NCBI GenBank assembly: GCA_020444415.1
Contig: JAHLLA010000001.1
Location: 744,001 to 808,000 of the forward strand
Origin: Bacteroidota bacterium
GTDB lineage: Bacteria > Bacteroidota > Bacteroidia > Bacteroidales > F082
DNA: 64,000 nucleotides
Reading direction: 5' to 3'
Below the pieces are notes generated by a model. The model did no database searches. It saw only the letters and a list, made by a program, of their open reading frames with translations, and was not told the origin of the DNA. The position numbers were made by a program, and so were the translations under genes. This document shows positions 1 to 8,768 of the stretch, one piece after another. Each line of letters begins with the position of its first letter. Position 1 is the stretch's first letter.

Positions 1-896
1 TATATCTCCGGATCACGCTGGCTGCTATCGCCTATCAAAACAAATGGTATGTCAGGGAAAAAATTGAGTAATGCTTTTATGCTTTCCAACTTATGCAAAT
101 GATTACCACCTCCCGCTTTTAGTAACTTTAACAAGCTTGTCTGAAAGTTTCGCAACAAAAAAGGGCCTTTCGGGATGCCTCTGAACTCGCAAAAATCAAC
201 CAGCAAATCGTATAGATTGCGTTCGCTGCTCGACACATAAAAGATCGGATTGAAAATCCTTTCATCAAGGCCTTTTTGCAATGCTTTGTAAAAAGCTGCT
301 ACGCCCGGAAAAGGCAGGCGCGTCATTGCATTTTTAAACAACATCAATCTTATTTTTTTTACAAATTGGGTGGAGTGCGACACCAAAAAAGTATCATCGA
401 CATCCGATACTATAATAAATTCTGGATTTTGGCTGATCATCAATACATCGCCGGTTGTGCTTACTTCCGGTTGGTCTGCCATAATCTTATCCAATAGGAG
501 GTAGCTGGCTGAAGTCCATAAGATCTCTTTTGAAGTAGGTTTTTCGATCTTAAATTGACAACTGAAAAAACCTTCCTCATTGGTTTCCACTTCCTTAACA
601 TTTCCTTCATATTCAATCCTGAGTTTCAAACCCGCAAATTCATCACCTACATATCTTTTCATCATCGAAAGAATATTGGAAATTTTACTCTGGTTTACAT
701 GTGGTTTAGATAATCCCCGATCCTCAATGACGGAACCGGAAAGGTATACTTCTTTTCCATTGCTATATCCCATATAAGGATAAATCCTTGGACAACCCAA
801 CCAGCCCAATTGCTTTTTCAGGATAATTTTAAGCTTCACCCAGGGCCAGCGTGTTTTCTTTACAATGTATTTTAATTTTTTGTCTATTCTTTTCAT
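1..896 (-). CDS. App1-type (DUF2183) phosphatase domain protein, 3' end outside window
   Basis: Partial gene: 298 codons are present and the C-terminus lies beyond the left edge. All three HAD-like motifs of the App1/DUF2183 phosphatase family are visible: the nucleophile motif SDVDDT (residues 164-169), YVSSSERNLYD (220-230) and the acidic motif IGDSSQRDPEI at the very edge (288-298). The first ~150 residues form a basic, beta-rich N-terminal domain typical of bacterial members. The family includes yeast App1, a phosphatidate phosphatase; the bacterial substrate is unsettled. The divergent neighbour is a diacylglycerol-kinase-type lipid kinase, so a lipid phosphate substrate is plausible but inferred. 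Start chosen at the first ATG, MKRIDKKLKY. Confidence 0.85.
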   Translation of the reverse strand, partial: MKRIDKKLKYIVKKTRWPWVKLKIILKKQLGWLGCPRIYPYMGYSNGKEVYLSGSVIEDRGLSKPHVNQSKISNILSMMKRYVGDEFAGLKLRIEYEGNVKEVETNEEGFFSCQFKIEKPTSKEILWTSASYLLLDKIMADQPEVSTTGDVLMISQNPEFIIVSDVDDTFLVSHSTQFVKKIRLMLFKNAMTRLPFPGVAAFYKALQKGLDERIFNPIFYVSSSERNLYDLLVDFCEFRGIPKGPFLLRNFQTSLLKLLKAGGGNHLHKLESIKALLNFFPDIPFVLIGDSSQRDPEI

Positions 897-1034
897 ATAA
901 AACTCGCGTAACAGCCGTGCAAAATCTTCGCCAAAAAATTTCTACGTCATAAAATTACGATTTATGTCTCCTTTGGTATATTTTTCGATAAGCTTTTACC
1001 AGGATGTATCGAATTCTCCAAATCAAAATAATTA

Positions 1035-1925
1035 ATGACACAGCATAAAATCTTATTTGTAATAAACCCAGTCTCGGGAAATACCGATAAAACGATATTT
1101 TTAGACCTTTTAAAAACGAAATCCCGGGATCCTGAATACACTTTTTCCACCTATCTGACAACTGGAAAAAATGACGCTGCGAAAATTAAATCAGAAATAG
1201 ACAGATTGAAACCCGCAACGGTTGTGGCGGTTGGTGGTGATGGCACTGTGAAATTAGTAGCATCCTTATTGGTAAATACGCCCATTTCTCTTGGTATCAT
1301 TCCTATGGGATCGGCCAACGGACTGGCATTTGAGCTTAAGCTTCCCACCGAGGTATCAACCGGGTTGGAATTAATTTTAGAAGGGAATACACGGCGTATA
1401 GATGCTATAAGAATAAATGGGCAAACCTCTTTTCACTTGAGCGACCTGGGCATCAATTCAAGAATTATAAAAGGCTTTGATGAAAATGAAAAACGTGGCT
1501 TTTGGGGATATTTACGTTCATTTTTAAAAGAATCAAAGCATATGCAACGCTTTCGTTGTACTATTGAAACCAACGGAAAGAAAATACGGCATCATGCAAT
1601 GATGGTTGTCATTGCCAATGGTTCATATTATGGTACCGGAGCCAATATAAACCCAACGGGCGCCTTAAACGACGGCCAATTTGAAATCATTCTTGTAAAA
1701 CCACATTCGTTGAAACTAATGCTTAAACTGTCGGTAGATTTTTTCACCCATTCGTTACATAAGCATGAATCGACCCGGGTGGTATCTTGCACAAGCGCGG
1801 AGATTAATGTTCAGCCTCAACAGTTTTTGCAAATTGATGGTGAAATACAAACCGAAACCAATCATGTGACTGCAGAGGTTATCCCTGGCGCCATACAAGT
1901 GATCGCCGGTAAAGAAAAATCATGA
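1035..1925 (+). CDS. Diacylglycerol kinase family lipid kinase (YegS/BmrU-like)
   Basis: 296 aa, the usual length for the soluble bacterial DAGK-catalytic family. The N-terminal nucleotide-binding domain shows NPVSGN (11-16), the signature GGDGT (67-71) and IPMGSAN (89-95) that bind ATP; the C-terminal beta-sandwich follows, with the conserved DGE near residue 275. Known members phosphorylate diacylglycerol or related lipids at the membrane surface. It lies divergent to the App1-type phosphatase and convergent (6 bp apart) with an SDR, so it is probably monocistronic. The exact lipid substrate cannot be told from sequence. Confidence 0.9.
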   Translation: MTQHKILFVINPVSGNTDKTIFLDLLKTKSRDPEYTFSTYLTTGKNDAAKIKSEIDRLKPATVVAVGGDGTVKLVASLLVNTPISLGIIPMGSANGLAFELKLPTEVSTGLELILEGNTRRIDAIRINGQTSFHLSDLGINSRIIKGFDENEKRGFWGYLRSFLKESKHMQRFRCTIETNGKKIRHHAMMVVIANGSYYGTGANINPTGALNDGQFEIILVKPHSLKLMLKLSVDFFTHSLHKHESTRVVSCTSAEINVQPQQFLQIDGEIQTETNHVTAEVIPGAIQVIAGKEKS

Positions 1926-1931
1926 ACTTGT

Positions 1932-2642
1932 TTATAAAAACTCACGCACATCCAGAAATGAGCCGCTCTTGTAATTCAATGCCTTTTCAAATGCATTCAC
2001 CAGTTTTTCCGAAACCTCCCCGGGTGGAGGCATATCAGGTGTATTTTTAGCTTTTTTAAGCTTTTTAACGGCCGGATAATCCAATGTGTCAGGTAACGAT
2101 GAAATATAATCCTGCATGCCTGTATCAATTATGCCGGGTGCAATTGCGCTAAAATGAGTAGTTGTATGTTCTTTAGCATAGAGATCAATCAGCATATTGA
2201 GTGCTGCTTTTGAAAGTGAATACGCATTCCAGCCCCTGGAACCTGAAACCGCCGCCCCGGATGAAATGGCCACTACCTGATCAACTTTTTCAAGCATATC
2301 AAAACAGATATCAACGATGATTTTGTTCACCCATACATTTACATCCATCACGTTTTTTATCTCCTCTATCGGGGTATCTTTCAAATCCTTAATTTCATTT
2401 AAGATGCCCGCATTTAATATAACGAGACCCATATTCCCTGCCTGTTGAATAAATGGAGGTAATTTCTCTTTTACCTTCTTAAAATCTGAAAGGTCAAGCG
2501 ACAGGAAAGTAAAGTTATCATTTGCATTTAGTTTGGCGTTTGCACTGCGGCTGATACCAAAAACTTTATGCCCTTTTTCGAGGTATTTCATAGCCAATGC
2601 GGCACCTATTCCTTTACTGGTTCCGGTAATGAGGATATTCAT
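1932..2642 (-). CDS. SDR family NAD(P)-dependent oxidoreductase
   Basis: 236 aa classical short-chain dehydrogenase. Rossmann glycine motif TGTSKGIG (7-14), NAG (77-79), an active-site serine in SSG (127-129) and the catalytic YxxxK as Y141/K145. The arginines after the glycine loop (SRSAN, 31-35) favour NADPH, by family rule. Substrate unknown. It lies 65 bp downstream of the encapsulin gene on the same strand and could be the last gene of that operon, but SDRs are too generic for the context to prove a link. Confidence 0.88.
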   Translation of the reverse strand: MNILITGTSKGIGAALAMKYLEKGHKVFGISRSANAKLNANDNFTFLSLDLSDFKKVKEKLPPFIQQAGNMGLVILNAGILNEIKDLKDTPIEEIKNVMDVNVWVNKIIVDICFDMLEKVDQVVAISSGAAVSGSRGWNAYSLSKAALNMLIDLYAKEHTTTHFSAIAPGIIDTGMQDYISSLPDTLDYPAVKKLKKAKNTPDMPPPGEVSEKLVNAFEKALNYKSGSFLDVREFL

Positions 2643-2707
2643 TATACTTTTATTTTGATCAAAGTTTGTAATTTACGCTTTTCTCAATATCAATGATGTG
2701 GCGCTTG

Positions 2708-3502
2708 TTAATTAAAAACAATGATGGCTTCCGGCGAAAGTACGCGGAATGTATATGTAGCTGTAAAATAGAGTTTCACTTTTTCCTTGTCATGGCTCTC
2801 ATAACCAATCGTATGGTCCTGACCGATCACCAGTTCGTAATCACCTCCCTGTTCTGAAAGCAACAAGGATTTTTTTAGATTATGATTCACGATGATTTTT
2901 CCGCCAATAATATTTTTAAGCTGTTTTGTAAACGGATATCCTTCAGTAAGTTTTACAAGCTTTTCCCATACTTTCTCGCTTATAACCATCGAATATGGAC
3001 CATTTACATATGATTTTCTGAGTTGTATCACCTGTTCGGCTACCGATTTCAAAAACTCATCCGTATTCTCGGGGGTGCTTACTGCTTTATGATCTGCACT
3101 TTTTATAAGCCCTTTTACATTTCCTTTATCAAATCCGTTGTAAATCAGGTTTTCCTCAAAAAGTGCCATTTCAGACGCTGCTTTTTGCAAACTATCAAGG
3201 TCGACATCTTTTGCGCCTCTGCTGAGATTATCCAACTCCCATATGTTCAGGTAGAATGGTTTTCTTACCTCAATTAAGGGCAGTACTTCCCTGATGCCAT
3301 AATTAACAGCCGACTTTGATTGATTTTCAGGCACCTTTAACCTTCCGGTGGCAACAGCATTGAAATCCATTCCCAGCGGGCCTTCAATATCAACAATTTC
3401 GCGCGCTGTTAAGCTGGTTTTAAAAACTTTATCCGCCTCTGATTTTATTTCATCCCAAGCCTGATCAGTGATCGGTGCAAGTGATTTTTTTAAAATATTC
3501 AT
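2708..3502 (-). CDS. Family 1 encapsulin shell protein
   Basis: 264 aa, matching the T=1 encapsulin (linocin M18-like, HK97 fold) family. Recognisable landmarks are the N-terminal MNILKKSLAPITDQAWDEI helix that forms the inner cargo-binding face, the ...ARE.VDIEGPLG.DF.AV.TGR segment (about 33-54), the EVRKPFYL.IWELDN.SRGA..VDLD stretch (about 78-103) and the C-terminal F.V.SPEAI motif. Encapsulins assemble into roughly 24 nm protein compartments. The gene follows the ferritin-like cargo gene by 29 bp and a Mn-type SOD lies upstream of that, so the compartment most likely stores iron and limits oxidative damage. No phage genes are nearby, which argues against a prophage capsid. Confidence 0.93.
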   Translation of the reverse strand: MNILKKSLAPITDQAWDEIKSEADKVFKTSLTAREIVDIEGPLGMDFNAVATGRLKVPENQSKSAVNYGIREVLPLIEVRKPFYLNIWELDNLSRGAKDVDLDSLQKAASEMALFEENLIYNGFDKGNVKGLIKSADHKAVSTPENTDEFLKSVAEQVIQLRKSYVNGPYSMVISEKVWEKLVKLTEGYPFTKQLKNIIGGKIIVNHNLKKSLLLSEQGGDYELVIGQDHTIGYESHDKEKVKLYFTATYTFRVLSPEAIIVFN

Positions 3503-3531
3503 TCTGTTATCCTTTCTGTTTTTTTCTGTTA

Positions 3532-3822
3532 CTATTCTTCTTCAATATTCAGGATATTTTTTTCAGTGAAGAGGTAGGTGCGCAACTGCTCGTCCCAGCC
3601 GTCCATATTTCTGCGCAGCCATTCCAGCATCATGGCAGCATGCTCCATTTCTTCCTTCATATTGTGTTCTAGAATTTTTTTTAGATGTTTATCTCCGGTA
3701 GCGTCCATGCGTTGCCGGTACCAATCTACTGCTTCGATTTCTTCCTTTAATGAGTTTAAAGCCCGAATAAAATTTCTTGTTTCTTCCGACAATTCGGTGG
3801 CCGGTTCGTGATAATTTGTCAT
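3532..3822 (-). CDS. Encapsulated ferritin-like protein (EncFtn), no visible cargo-loading tail
   Basis: 96 aa, matching the EncFtn half-ferritin domain, which pairs two two-helix chains to build one ferroxidase centre. The metal ligands correspond to E28, E58 and H61 (in EEIEAVDWY and KEEMEHA), and the domain ends in the conserved QLRTYLFTE (79-87). EncFtn oxidises Fe(II) inside the encapsulin lumen; characterised members then carry about 20-30 more residues ending in a cargo-loading peptide such as a GSL(K/R) motif. Here the stop codon TAG follows NILNIEEE directly, and I see no such peptide in this frame or after the stop. Middle gene of sod-encFtn-encapsulin, with 15 bp and 29 bp spacers. 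Confidence 0.9.
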   Translation of the reverse strand: MTNYHEPATELSEETRNFIRALNSLKEEIEAVDWYRQRMDATGDKHLKKILEHNMKEEMEHAAMMLEWLRRNMDGWDEQLRTYLFTEKNILNIEEE

Positions 3823-3837
3823 GGTTCTTTTTATTTA

Positions 3838-4446
3838 TTAAACTTTCATTTTATAGCGGTTTGCTACTTCTTTCCAGTTTACAACATGCCAGAATGCTTC
3901 AATGTATTCGGGCCTTTTATTGCGGTATTTAAGATAATAGGCATGCTCCCATACATCGAGGCATAAAAGCGGATTTCCGTTGATCTCAGATACATTCATT
4001 AATGGGTTAACCTGGTTTGGTGTGGAGGTAATTACCAGTTCTCCATTTCTTTTTTTGATCAACCAGGCCCAGCCTGATCCAAATCGTGTAGCCGCGGCAT
4101 TGCTGAAATCTTCTTTAAAATTCTCGAATGTGCCAAAATACTTGATAATGGCATCGAACAATTCACCGTCGGGCTTTTCCTGCTGATCGGGTGCCAGATT
4201 TTTCCAAAACAGGTTGTGGTTATAAAAACCTCCACCATTATTTTTCACCGCATCAGGGTATTTCGATATATTTTCAAAAATATCTTCAATTTCCATTTTT
4301 TCCATTTCCGTATTTTTTATCGCTTTAACAAACTTATCAAGATAAGCCTGGTGATGCTTCTGGTGGTGGATTTTCATTGTTTCTTCATCGATGTAGGGTT
4401 CCAGCGCATCATACGCGTACGGTAATTCCGGTAGTTTGTAATTCAT
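3838..4446 (-). CDS. sodA: Superoxide dismutase, Mn-type signature
   Basis: 202 aa Fe/Mn-family SOD. Metal ligands are H27, H77, D164 and H168 (IHHQKHH, NHNLFW, DVWEHAY). The glycine run before the second ligand (GGGFYNH) with Q145 in the TPNQVNP loop is the arrangement of Mn enzymes; Fe enzymes carry the outer-sphere Gln at the earlier site. I start at MNYKLPELPY because family members begin there; an in-frame ATG 12 codons upstream adds MCIFKKHLKISI, which has no counterpart. First gene of a tight operon with encapsulated ferritin and encapsulin, so superoxide removal is coupled to iron storage. No cargo-loading peptide at the C-terminus (RYKMKV). A second, Fe-type SOD is at 47.2 kb. Confidence 0.92.
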   Translation of the reverse strand: MNYKLPELPYAYDALEPYIDEETMKIHHQKHHQAYLDKFVKAIKNTEMEKMEIEDIFENISKYPDAVKNNGGGFYNHNLFWKNLAPDQQEKPDGELFDAIIKYFGTFENFKEDFSNAAATRFGSGWAWLIKKRNGELVITSTPNQVNPLMNVSEINGNPLLCLDVWEHAYYLKYRNKRPEYIEAFWHVVNWKEVANRYKMKV

Positions 4447-4750
4447 GATACTAATTTTTAAATGTTTTTTGAAAATACACATTCAAAATTTCATGCCATA
4501 TTTAAATTGGTGAATAAATTGAAGACTAAAACAGGTGTTCATTATCAATATGGATCCTTTTTGATTCGATTGGCAGCACCTGAACAAGGCATGGGCTATC
4601 CATTGAGGGAAAAAGGGCAAATTTTCAGGTGTAATGTTACAAGATATCGGTATTACCGTGAAATGTTTGTAGAGTATTTACCCACATAGTGGGAAGATTT
4701 CTACACGCATGCATCATAACAGTTGAGAAACATAGGAATGGTCCTAATTC
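4447..4750. other. Intergenic region upstream of the SOD-encapsulin operon
   Basis: About 300 bp between the SOD start and the stop of the sigma-54 regulator gene. It should hold the operon promoter. I do not see a convincing TAnnTTTG box or a sigma-54 -24/-12 pair on the SOD strand, nor a clear terminator for the upstream genes. A 75-codon open frame on the plus strand has no recognisable family features. Confidence 0.4.
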
Positions 4751-6112
4751 CTATTTCGATACAATTGAAATATTGTACTCCTTAATTTTATTATATAATG
4801 TTTTACGGTCGATGTTAAGCAATTTTGCCGCTTTTGATTTGTTAAAATTGCTTTTAATCAATGCATTGGTGATGACTTCTTTTTCCGCTTCCGAAGTGGC
4901 TTCTTTCAGCTCAAATACTGATTGTTCACTATTATTTGCCTCCTGTTTTGTTGTTTCAGCACCTTCATATTGAAGTATTTCTTCCGGTAACAAATCGGCG
5001 GTAATAAGAGGCCCGGTGGAAAGAAGAACACATCTTTTGACCACGTTTTCCAATTCGCGGATATTGCCGTACCAATAGTAATTCATAAAAATTTTGTGTA
5101 CTTCTTTATCAATACCTTCCACTGTTTTATCAAATTCCCTGTTGGCATTACGGATAAATTTATACACAAATTCCATAATATCCTCATTCCGCTCCCTGAG
5201 AGGTGGCAAATTGATTTTAAAACCGTTGATCCGGTGGTACAAATCCTCTCTGAAATTATTTTCCTTTACCTCGTTTAAAAGATCATCATTACTGGCAGTG
5301 ATCACTCTAACATCAACTTTGATTGTTTTATTATCGCCGACCTTGCTGATCACTCTTTCCTGTAAAGCACGCAACAGTTTCATCTGGTTTTCGTATGGAA
5401 GGTTACCTACCTCATCCAGAAATAGTGTGCCTCCCTTAGCCTGCTCAAAGTATCCCACTTTATCTTTAATGGCCCCGGTAAACGCACCTTTTATATGGCC
5501 AAACAATTCGCTGTTGGCCAACTCTTTGGGTATCACTCCACAGTCGACAGCAATAAACGGCTGGTTTTTTCTATCGCTGGCATAATGGATGTTTCGTGCG
5601 ATGAATTCTTTACCCGATCCGGTTTCGCCTTGTATGAGTACCGACAGTTCGGTGGGTGCCACTGTTTTTACATGGTTTAAAACTTCCCTTATCTTTTTAC
5701 TTTTTCCTGCAATAAATTTTTTGCTGAAGGTGGTTTGGGATTCTTTCTTTTTTCTTCCTTCAAATGCCTTTTTAATCGTGTTTAATATTTTTTCGTGCAG
5801 GATGGGTTTGGTAACGAAATCGAAAGCGCCCAGTTTGATTGCTTTCACAGCCGTGGGAATTTCAGCATAGGCCGTCATGATGATCACCTGGATTTTGTCG
5901 TTTTTCGACTTGGCATGTTTGAGCACTTCCATACCGTCTATATCGGGCAAGCGGTAATCGCAAAGCAAGAGATCATATTCATGTGCATTTAACTTTGCGA
6001 TCGCATCCTTTCCTTTATAAACGCCTTCTGTTTCGTATCCGTTTTTTTCCAGATACTTTTCGAGCAGGTCGCAAATATAGGCGTCATCATCAACAATTAA
6101 TATTCTTTTCAT
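4751..6112 (-). CDS. Sigma-54-dependent response regulator (NtrC family)
   Basis: 453 aa with three domains in order: receiver (about 1-120, acidic pocket D8-D10, phosphoacceptor D52 in LLLCDYRLPD), AAA+ sigma-54 activator (about 134-370; Walker A GETGSGKE 162-169, sigma-54 contact loop GAFTGA 209-214, Walker B FLDEVG 231-236) and a C-terminal Fis-type helix-turn-helix (about 425-445, KSKAAKLLNIDRKTLYNKI). With GAFTGA intact it should open sigma-54 promoters by ATP hydrolysis. It is encoded 160 bp downstream of a cytosolic hybrid histidine kinase in the same orientation, the likely partner. Target genes cannot be named. Confidence 0.95.
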   Translation of the reverse strand: MKRILIVDDDAYICDLLEKYLEKNGYETEGVYKGKDAIAKLNAHEYDLLLCDYRLPDIDGMEVLKHAKSKNDKIQVIIMTAYAEIPTAVKAIKLGAFDFVTKPILHEKILNTIKKAFEGRKKKESQTTFSKKFIAGKSKKIREVLNHVKTVAPTELSVLIQGETGSGKEFIARNIHYASDRKNQPFIAVDCGVIPKELANSELFGHIKGAFTGAIKDKVGYFEQAKGGTLFLDEVGNLPYENQMKLLRALQERVISKVGDNKTIKVDVRVITASNDDLLNEVKENNFREDLYHRINGFKINLPPLRERNEDIMEFVYKFIRNANREFDKTVEGIDKEVHKIFMNYYWYGNIRELENVVKRCVLLSTGPLITADLLPEEILQYEGAETTKQEANNSEQSVFELKEATSEAEKEVITNALIKSNFNKSKAAKLLNIDRKTLYNKIKEYNISIVSK

Positions 6113-6190
6113 GCTTAGGGCAATATAGCTAATAATTTTGGTCTCTGTTTTTTTCTTTAATAGTTTATAAGTTCAATGGCATAAAAAGAA

Positions 6191-6198
6191 CAAAGATA
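6191..6198 (-). promoter_or_regulatory. Bacteroidota-type -7 box upstream of the sigma-54 regulator gene
   Basis: Reads TATCTTTG on the minus strand (consensus TAnnTTTG), about 80 bp before the regulator start. It suggests the regulator has its own promoter as well as any read-through from the kinase gene. Pattern match only. Confidence 0.45.
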
Positions 6199-6272
6199 TA
6201 AAGGTTTCTGGCGCTTTTAATGCCGCTTATGCAACTACTTTAACAAATATAATTCTTTAATGATGGATTCAG

Positions 6273-8570
6273 TTATTGCTTGCGAAGATTTTCTTTTTCT
6301 TCCTCAATCCGGGTTAATACCTTTTCAGTTTTTGGTATTATTTCCTTAATAGTTTCCTCAATAAGAGTGGTTTCAGACTGATCCCGGATCATCGTTTCCA
6401 AATGCTGAAAAAGTGGAATAATCTCTTCTAATTTCAAATGAATAACAGAAGGAAGTAATTTATGCGCCATTTCACCCGCCTTTTTCCAGTCTTTTCCTGG
6501 GATTGTATTTCTAAGAACCTCCAGCCCTTCTTCCATATTTTTTGTAAAAGTGTCGAGCATTGACAATAAAAAAACATCATCGTTCCCTGCCATGGCTCTT
6601 AGTTCAGAAAGATCATAAGCTGTTTTGTTTTTTCCGGTCTGGTAAGTACTTTTTTCAACAATGATTTTACGTTCCGTTAAAAGCTTACTGATCGCATTGT
6701 ATAGTTTGTTTTCCTTAAAGGGTTTGCTCATATAATCGTTAATCCCGGCCGCTTTATACTTTTGTATATCTTTTTTCATGAAAGCGGCTGTAACAGCGAG
6801 TATTTTGGTAGTTTCATCTTGTTTTACCTGCCTGAGGAAGTTGGCCACATCTATTCCGCTTACGCCCGGCATATAAATGTCAAGAACGAGAATATCGTAC
6901 GTATGATCATTTAAAATTTCTATTGCTTCGGCGCCTCCTTCGGCCAGATCAACTTCAAATCCGAGGTTTTCAAGAATAATTTGCCCCAACAAGCGAATCA
7001 TTCTGTCATCATCAACAAGCAAGGCCTTTTTGCCTTCAAACTTAATTTTCTGCTTAGGTGTCGTTTCTTCATAATAACTTATACTACGCGCCTTGTTAAA
7101 GGGAAGCGTTACTGTAAATGTTGTGCCTGCACCCAATACACTTTTAACTTTAATGTCACCCCCAATGGCTTCAACCAGCCTTTTACTGATGGAAAGGCCC
7201 AGCCCTGTACCTCCGTATTTTTTTGTAACTGCCGAATCTGCCTGGCGGAACTGATCGAATATAACGTTCTGTTTATCCTCAGCAATACCAACGCCGGTAT
7301 CAATCACTTCAAAACGGACAAACAATTGGTCATTTGTTTCATATTCAACAAATCCATTCATTGTTACATTCCCTTCATCTGTAAATTTTATTGCATTGCC
7401 CACCAAATTGGTAAGTATTTGGTTCAGGCGCATTTCATCGCCCAAAACGATTTGTTTTAATCCCGCATCTATTTCGCATTTAAAATCAATCTGTTTCTCA
7501 TCGGCACTCAGTTTCATAAAACGGTAAATGTAATCCAACACATCATGAATCTTAAACGGGTCATCGTCCAATTCAATCCTGCCAGCCTCAATTCTTGACA
7601 ATATCAGCAGATCTTCCACGAGTTCCAGCAATTGCTCGGATGACTTTTCAACGATTTGTGTTAGTTCGCGCTGTTTTGCAGACATTTCCATTTTTAATAA
7701 TTGTTCAGTAAACCCAACGATGGTACTTAATGGTGTGCGTATTTCGTGGCTAATATTGGCTAAAAATTCACTTTTGGCTCTATTGGCCTTTTCTGCTTCT
7801 TTTTTTGCACTTGATAATCGCCTGGCGTTTTCTTTTTCATCGGTTATATTTTGTGAAATCGACATGCCGCCATATATTTCCCCTTCTTTATTAAATAGTG
7901 GAAAAACAGAAATTTTATACGTGTTTTTGTTGAACTCAAGTTCTGTAGACATATCCGTTCCTTCCAAGGCACATTTAAACAGTGGCTCCAATAGTTCCTG
8001 CATATTCGGATCACGTAATTCGGAAAGGGTTTTGCCTTCGAAATAATCCGAGCTTAACCCATGGTCTTTCATTTCCGAACCTTCAGCAATGATAAATCGC
8101 ATATCCGTATCGAATAAATACATATTGATGCCGGGAACACTTGCTGCCAGCATCCGGTGAAGTGAAATACTTTGATAAAGATCCTGCTGGGTATTCATAT
8201 GATCCGTAATATCTTTGCCTGATAACAGAATACTGTCAAAAGCATTGTTGTCATACACAGCCACCATTTTAAATTCGATGTATTTGGTTTCACCGTACTT
8301 GGTCCTGACCCTGAAACGGTTTGCCCTGATATCCCTATCGATATCCTCATAATGATGGAGAAAATCTTCGAAAATTGCTTTGTCGGCATCCGTAATCAGG
8401 AAATCGGCCCATAATTTACCAATCATTTCCTGTTCTTCAAAATCTAACAATTGATTCCCTGTTTTGTTTAACATCATAATTCTGCCCTGCTGATCGGTAG
8501 TGATGATCAGCATATCATACAGATCAAAGCATTTGTAAGTCAGTTCTTCTTTATTTTTTATCGTTTTCAT
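6273..8570 (-). CDS. Cytosolic hybrid sensor histidine kinase with REC and Hpt domains
   Basis: 765 aa with no transmembrane segment. Two PAS-type sensor domains (about 10-125 and 135-245) lead through a short coiled coil to HisKA (phospho-acceptor H275 in SHEIRTPLS), HATPase_c (N box near 388-397, DTGVGI 424-429, GTGLGLSISK 454-463), a receiver domain (about 515-630, phosphoacceptor D564) and a C-terminal Hpt domain (H703 in AHKLLPS). All modules needed for a His-Asp-His relay are in one chain; the missing last Asp is supplied naturally by the adjacent NtrC-type regulator. The signal is presumably intracellular, via PAS; I see no haem or flavin signature I would trust. Confidence 0.93.
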   Translation of the reverse strand: MKTIKNKEELTYKCFDLYDMLIITTDQQGRIMMLNKTGNQLLDFEEQEMIGKLWADFLITDADKAIFEDFLHHYEDIDRDIRANRFRVRTKYGETKYIEFKMVAVYDNNAFDSILLSGKDITDHMNTQQDLYQSISLHRMLAASVPGINMYLFDTDMRFIIAEGSEMKDHGLSSDYFEGKTLSELRDPNMQELLEPLFKCALEGTDMSTELEFNKNTYKISVFPLFNKEGEIYGGMSISQNITDEKENARRLSSAKKEAEKANRAKSEFLANISHEIRTPLSTIVGFTEQLLKMEMSAKQRELTQIVEKSSEQLLELVEDLLILSRIEAGRIELDDDPFKIHDVLDYIYRFMKLSADEKQIDFKCEIDAGLKQIVLGDEMRLNQILTNLVGNAIKFTDEGNVTMNGFVEYETNDQLFVRFEVIDTGVGIAEDKQNVIFDQFRQADSAVTKKYGGTGLGLSISKRLVEAIGGDIKVKSVLGAGTTFTVTLPFNKARSISYYEETTPKQKIKFEGKKALLVDDDRMIRLLGQIILENLGFEVDLAEGGAEAIEILNDHTYDILVLDIYMPGVSGIDVANFLRQVKQDETTKILAVTAAFMKKDIQKYKAAGINDYMSKPFKENKLYNAISKLLTERKIIVEKSTYQTGKNKTAYDLSELRAMAGNDDVFLLSMLDTFTKNMEEGLEVLRNTIPGKDWKKAGEMAHKLLPSVIHLKLEEIIPLFQHLETMIRDQSETTLIEETIKEIIPKTEKVLTRIEEEKENLRKQ

Positions 8571-8768
8571 TTCTTTTTTCTTGCAAAACCGGTTTGAGCG
8601 ACAAATTCAATGCACTTTTCTTTTAACTTAAATAAAAAGTGGCCTAAAATTAATATATAATCTGAAATTGTATATTTTTCCTATTATACAAACAGCTGCT
8701 GCAAACCGGCTGAATTTTATTTATGTTTATACTGAAATTGAGTGTCAACGTTCATTAATCTCCTGACG

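Noticed and set aside
2708-3502. Phage major capsid protein
   Set aside because: The shell protein has the HK97 fold by family, but no portal, protease, terminase or tail genes are nearby and the EncFtn cargo gene is adjacent, so encapsulin is the right call.
3838-4446. SOD as an encapsulin cargo
   Set aside because: No cargo-loading peptide at either end; I keep it as an operon partner only.
4462-4689. 75-codon plus-strand frame in the SOD upstream spacer
   Set aside because: No promoter box, no family pattern and it overlaps the likely SOD promoter region.
5094-5585. Long open frame antisense to the sigma-54 regulator
   Set aside because: It mirrors the AAA+ domain codons, is rich in Ser/Leu as expected of an antisense shadow, and has no family motif.
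6981-7460. 159-codon open frame antisense to the histidine kinase
   Set aside because: Overlaps the HATPase and receiver region of an unmistakable kinase; no domain features of its own.
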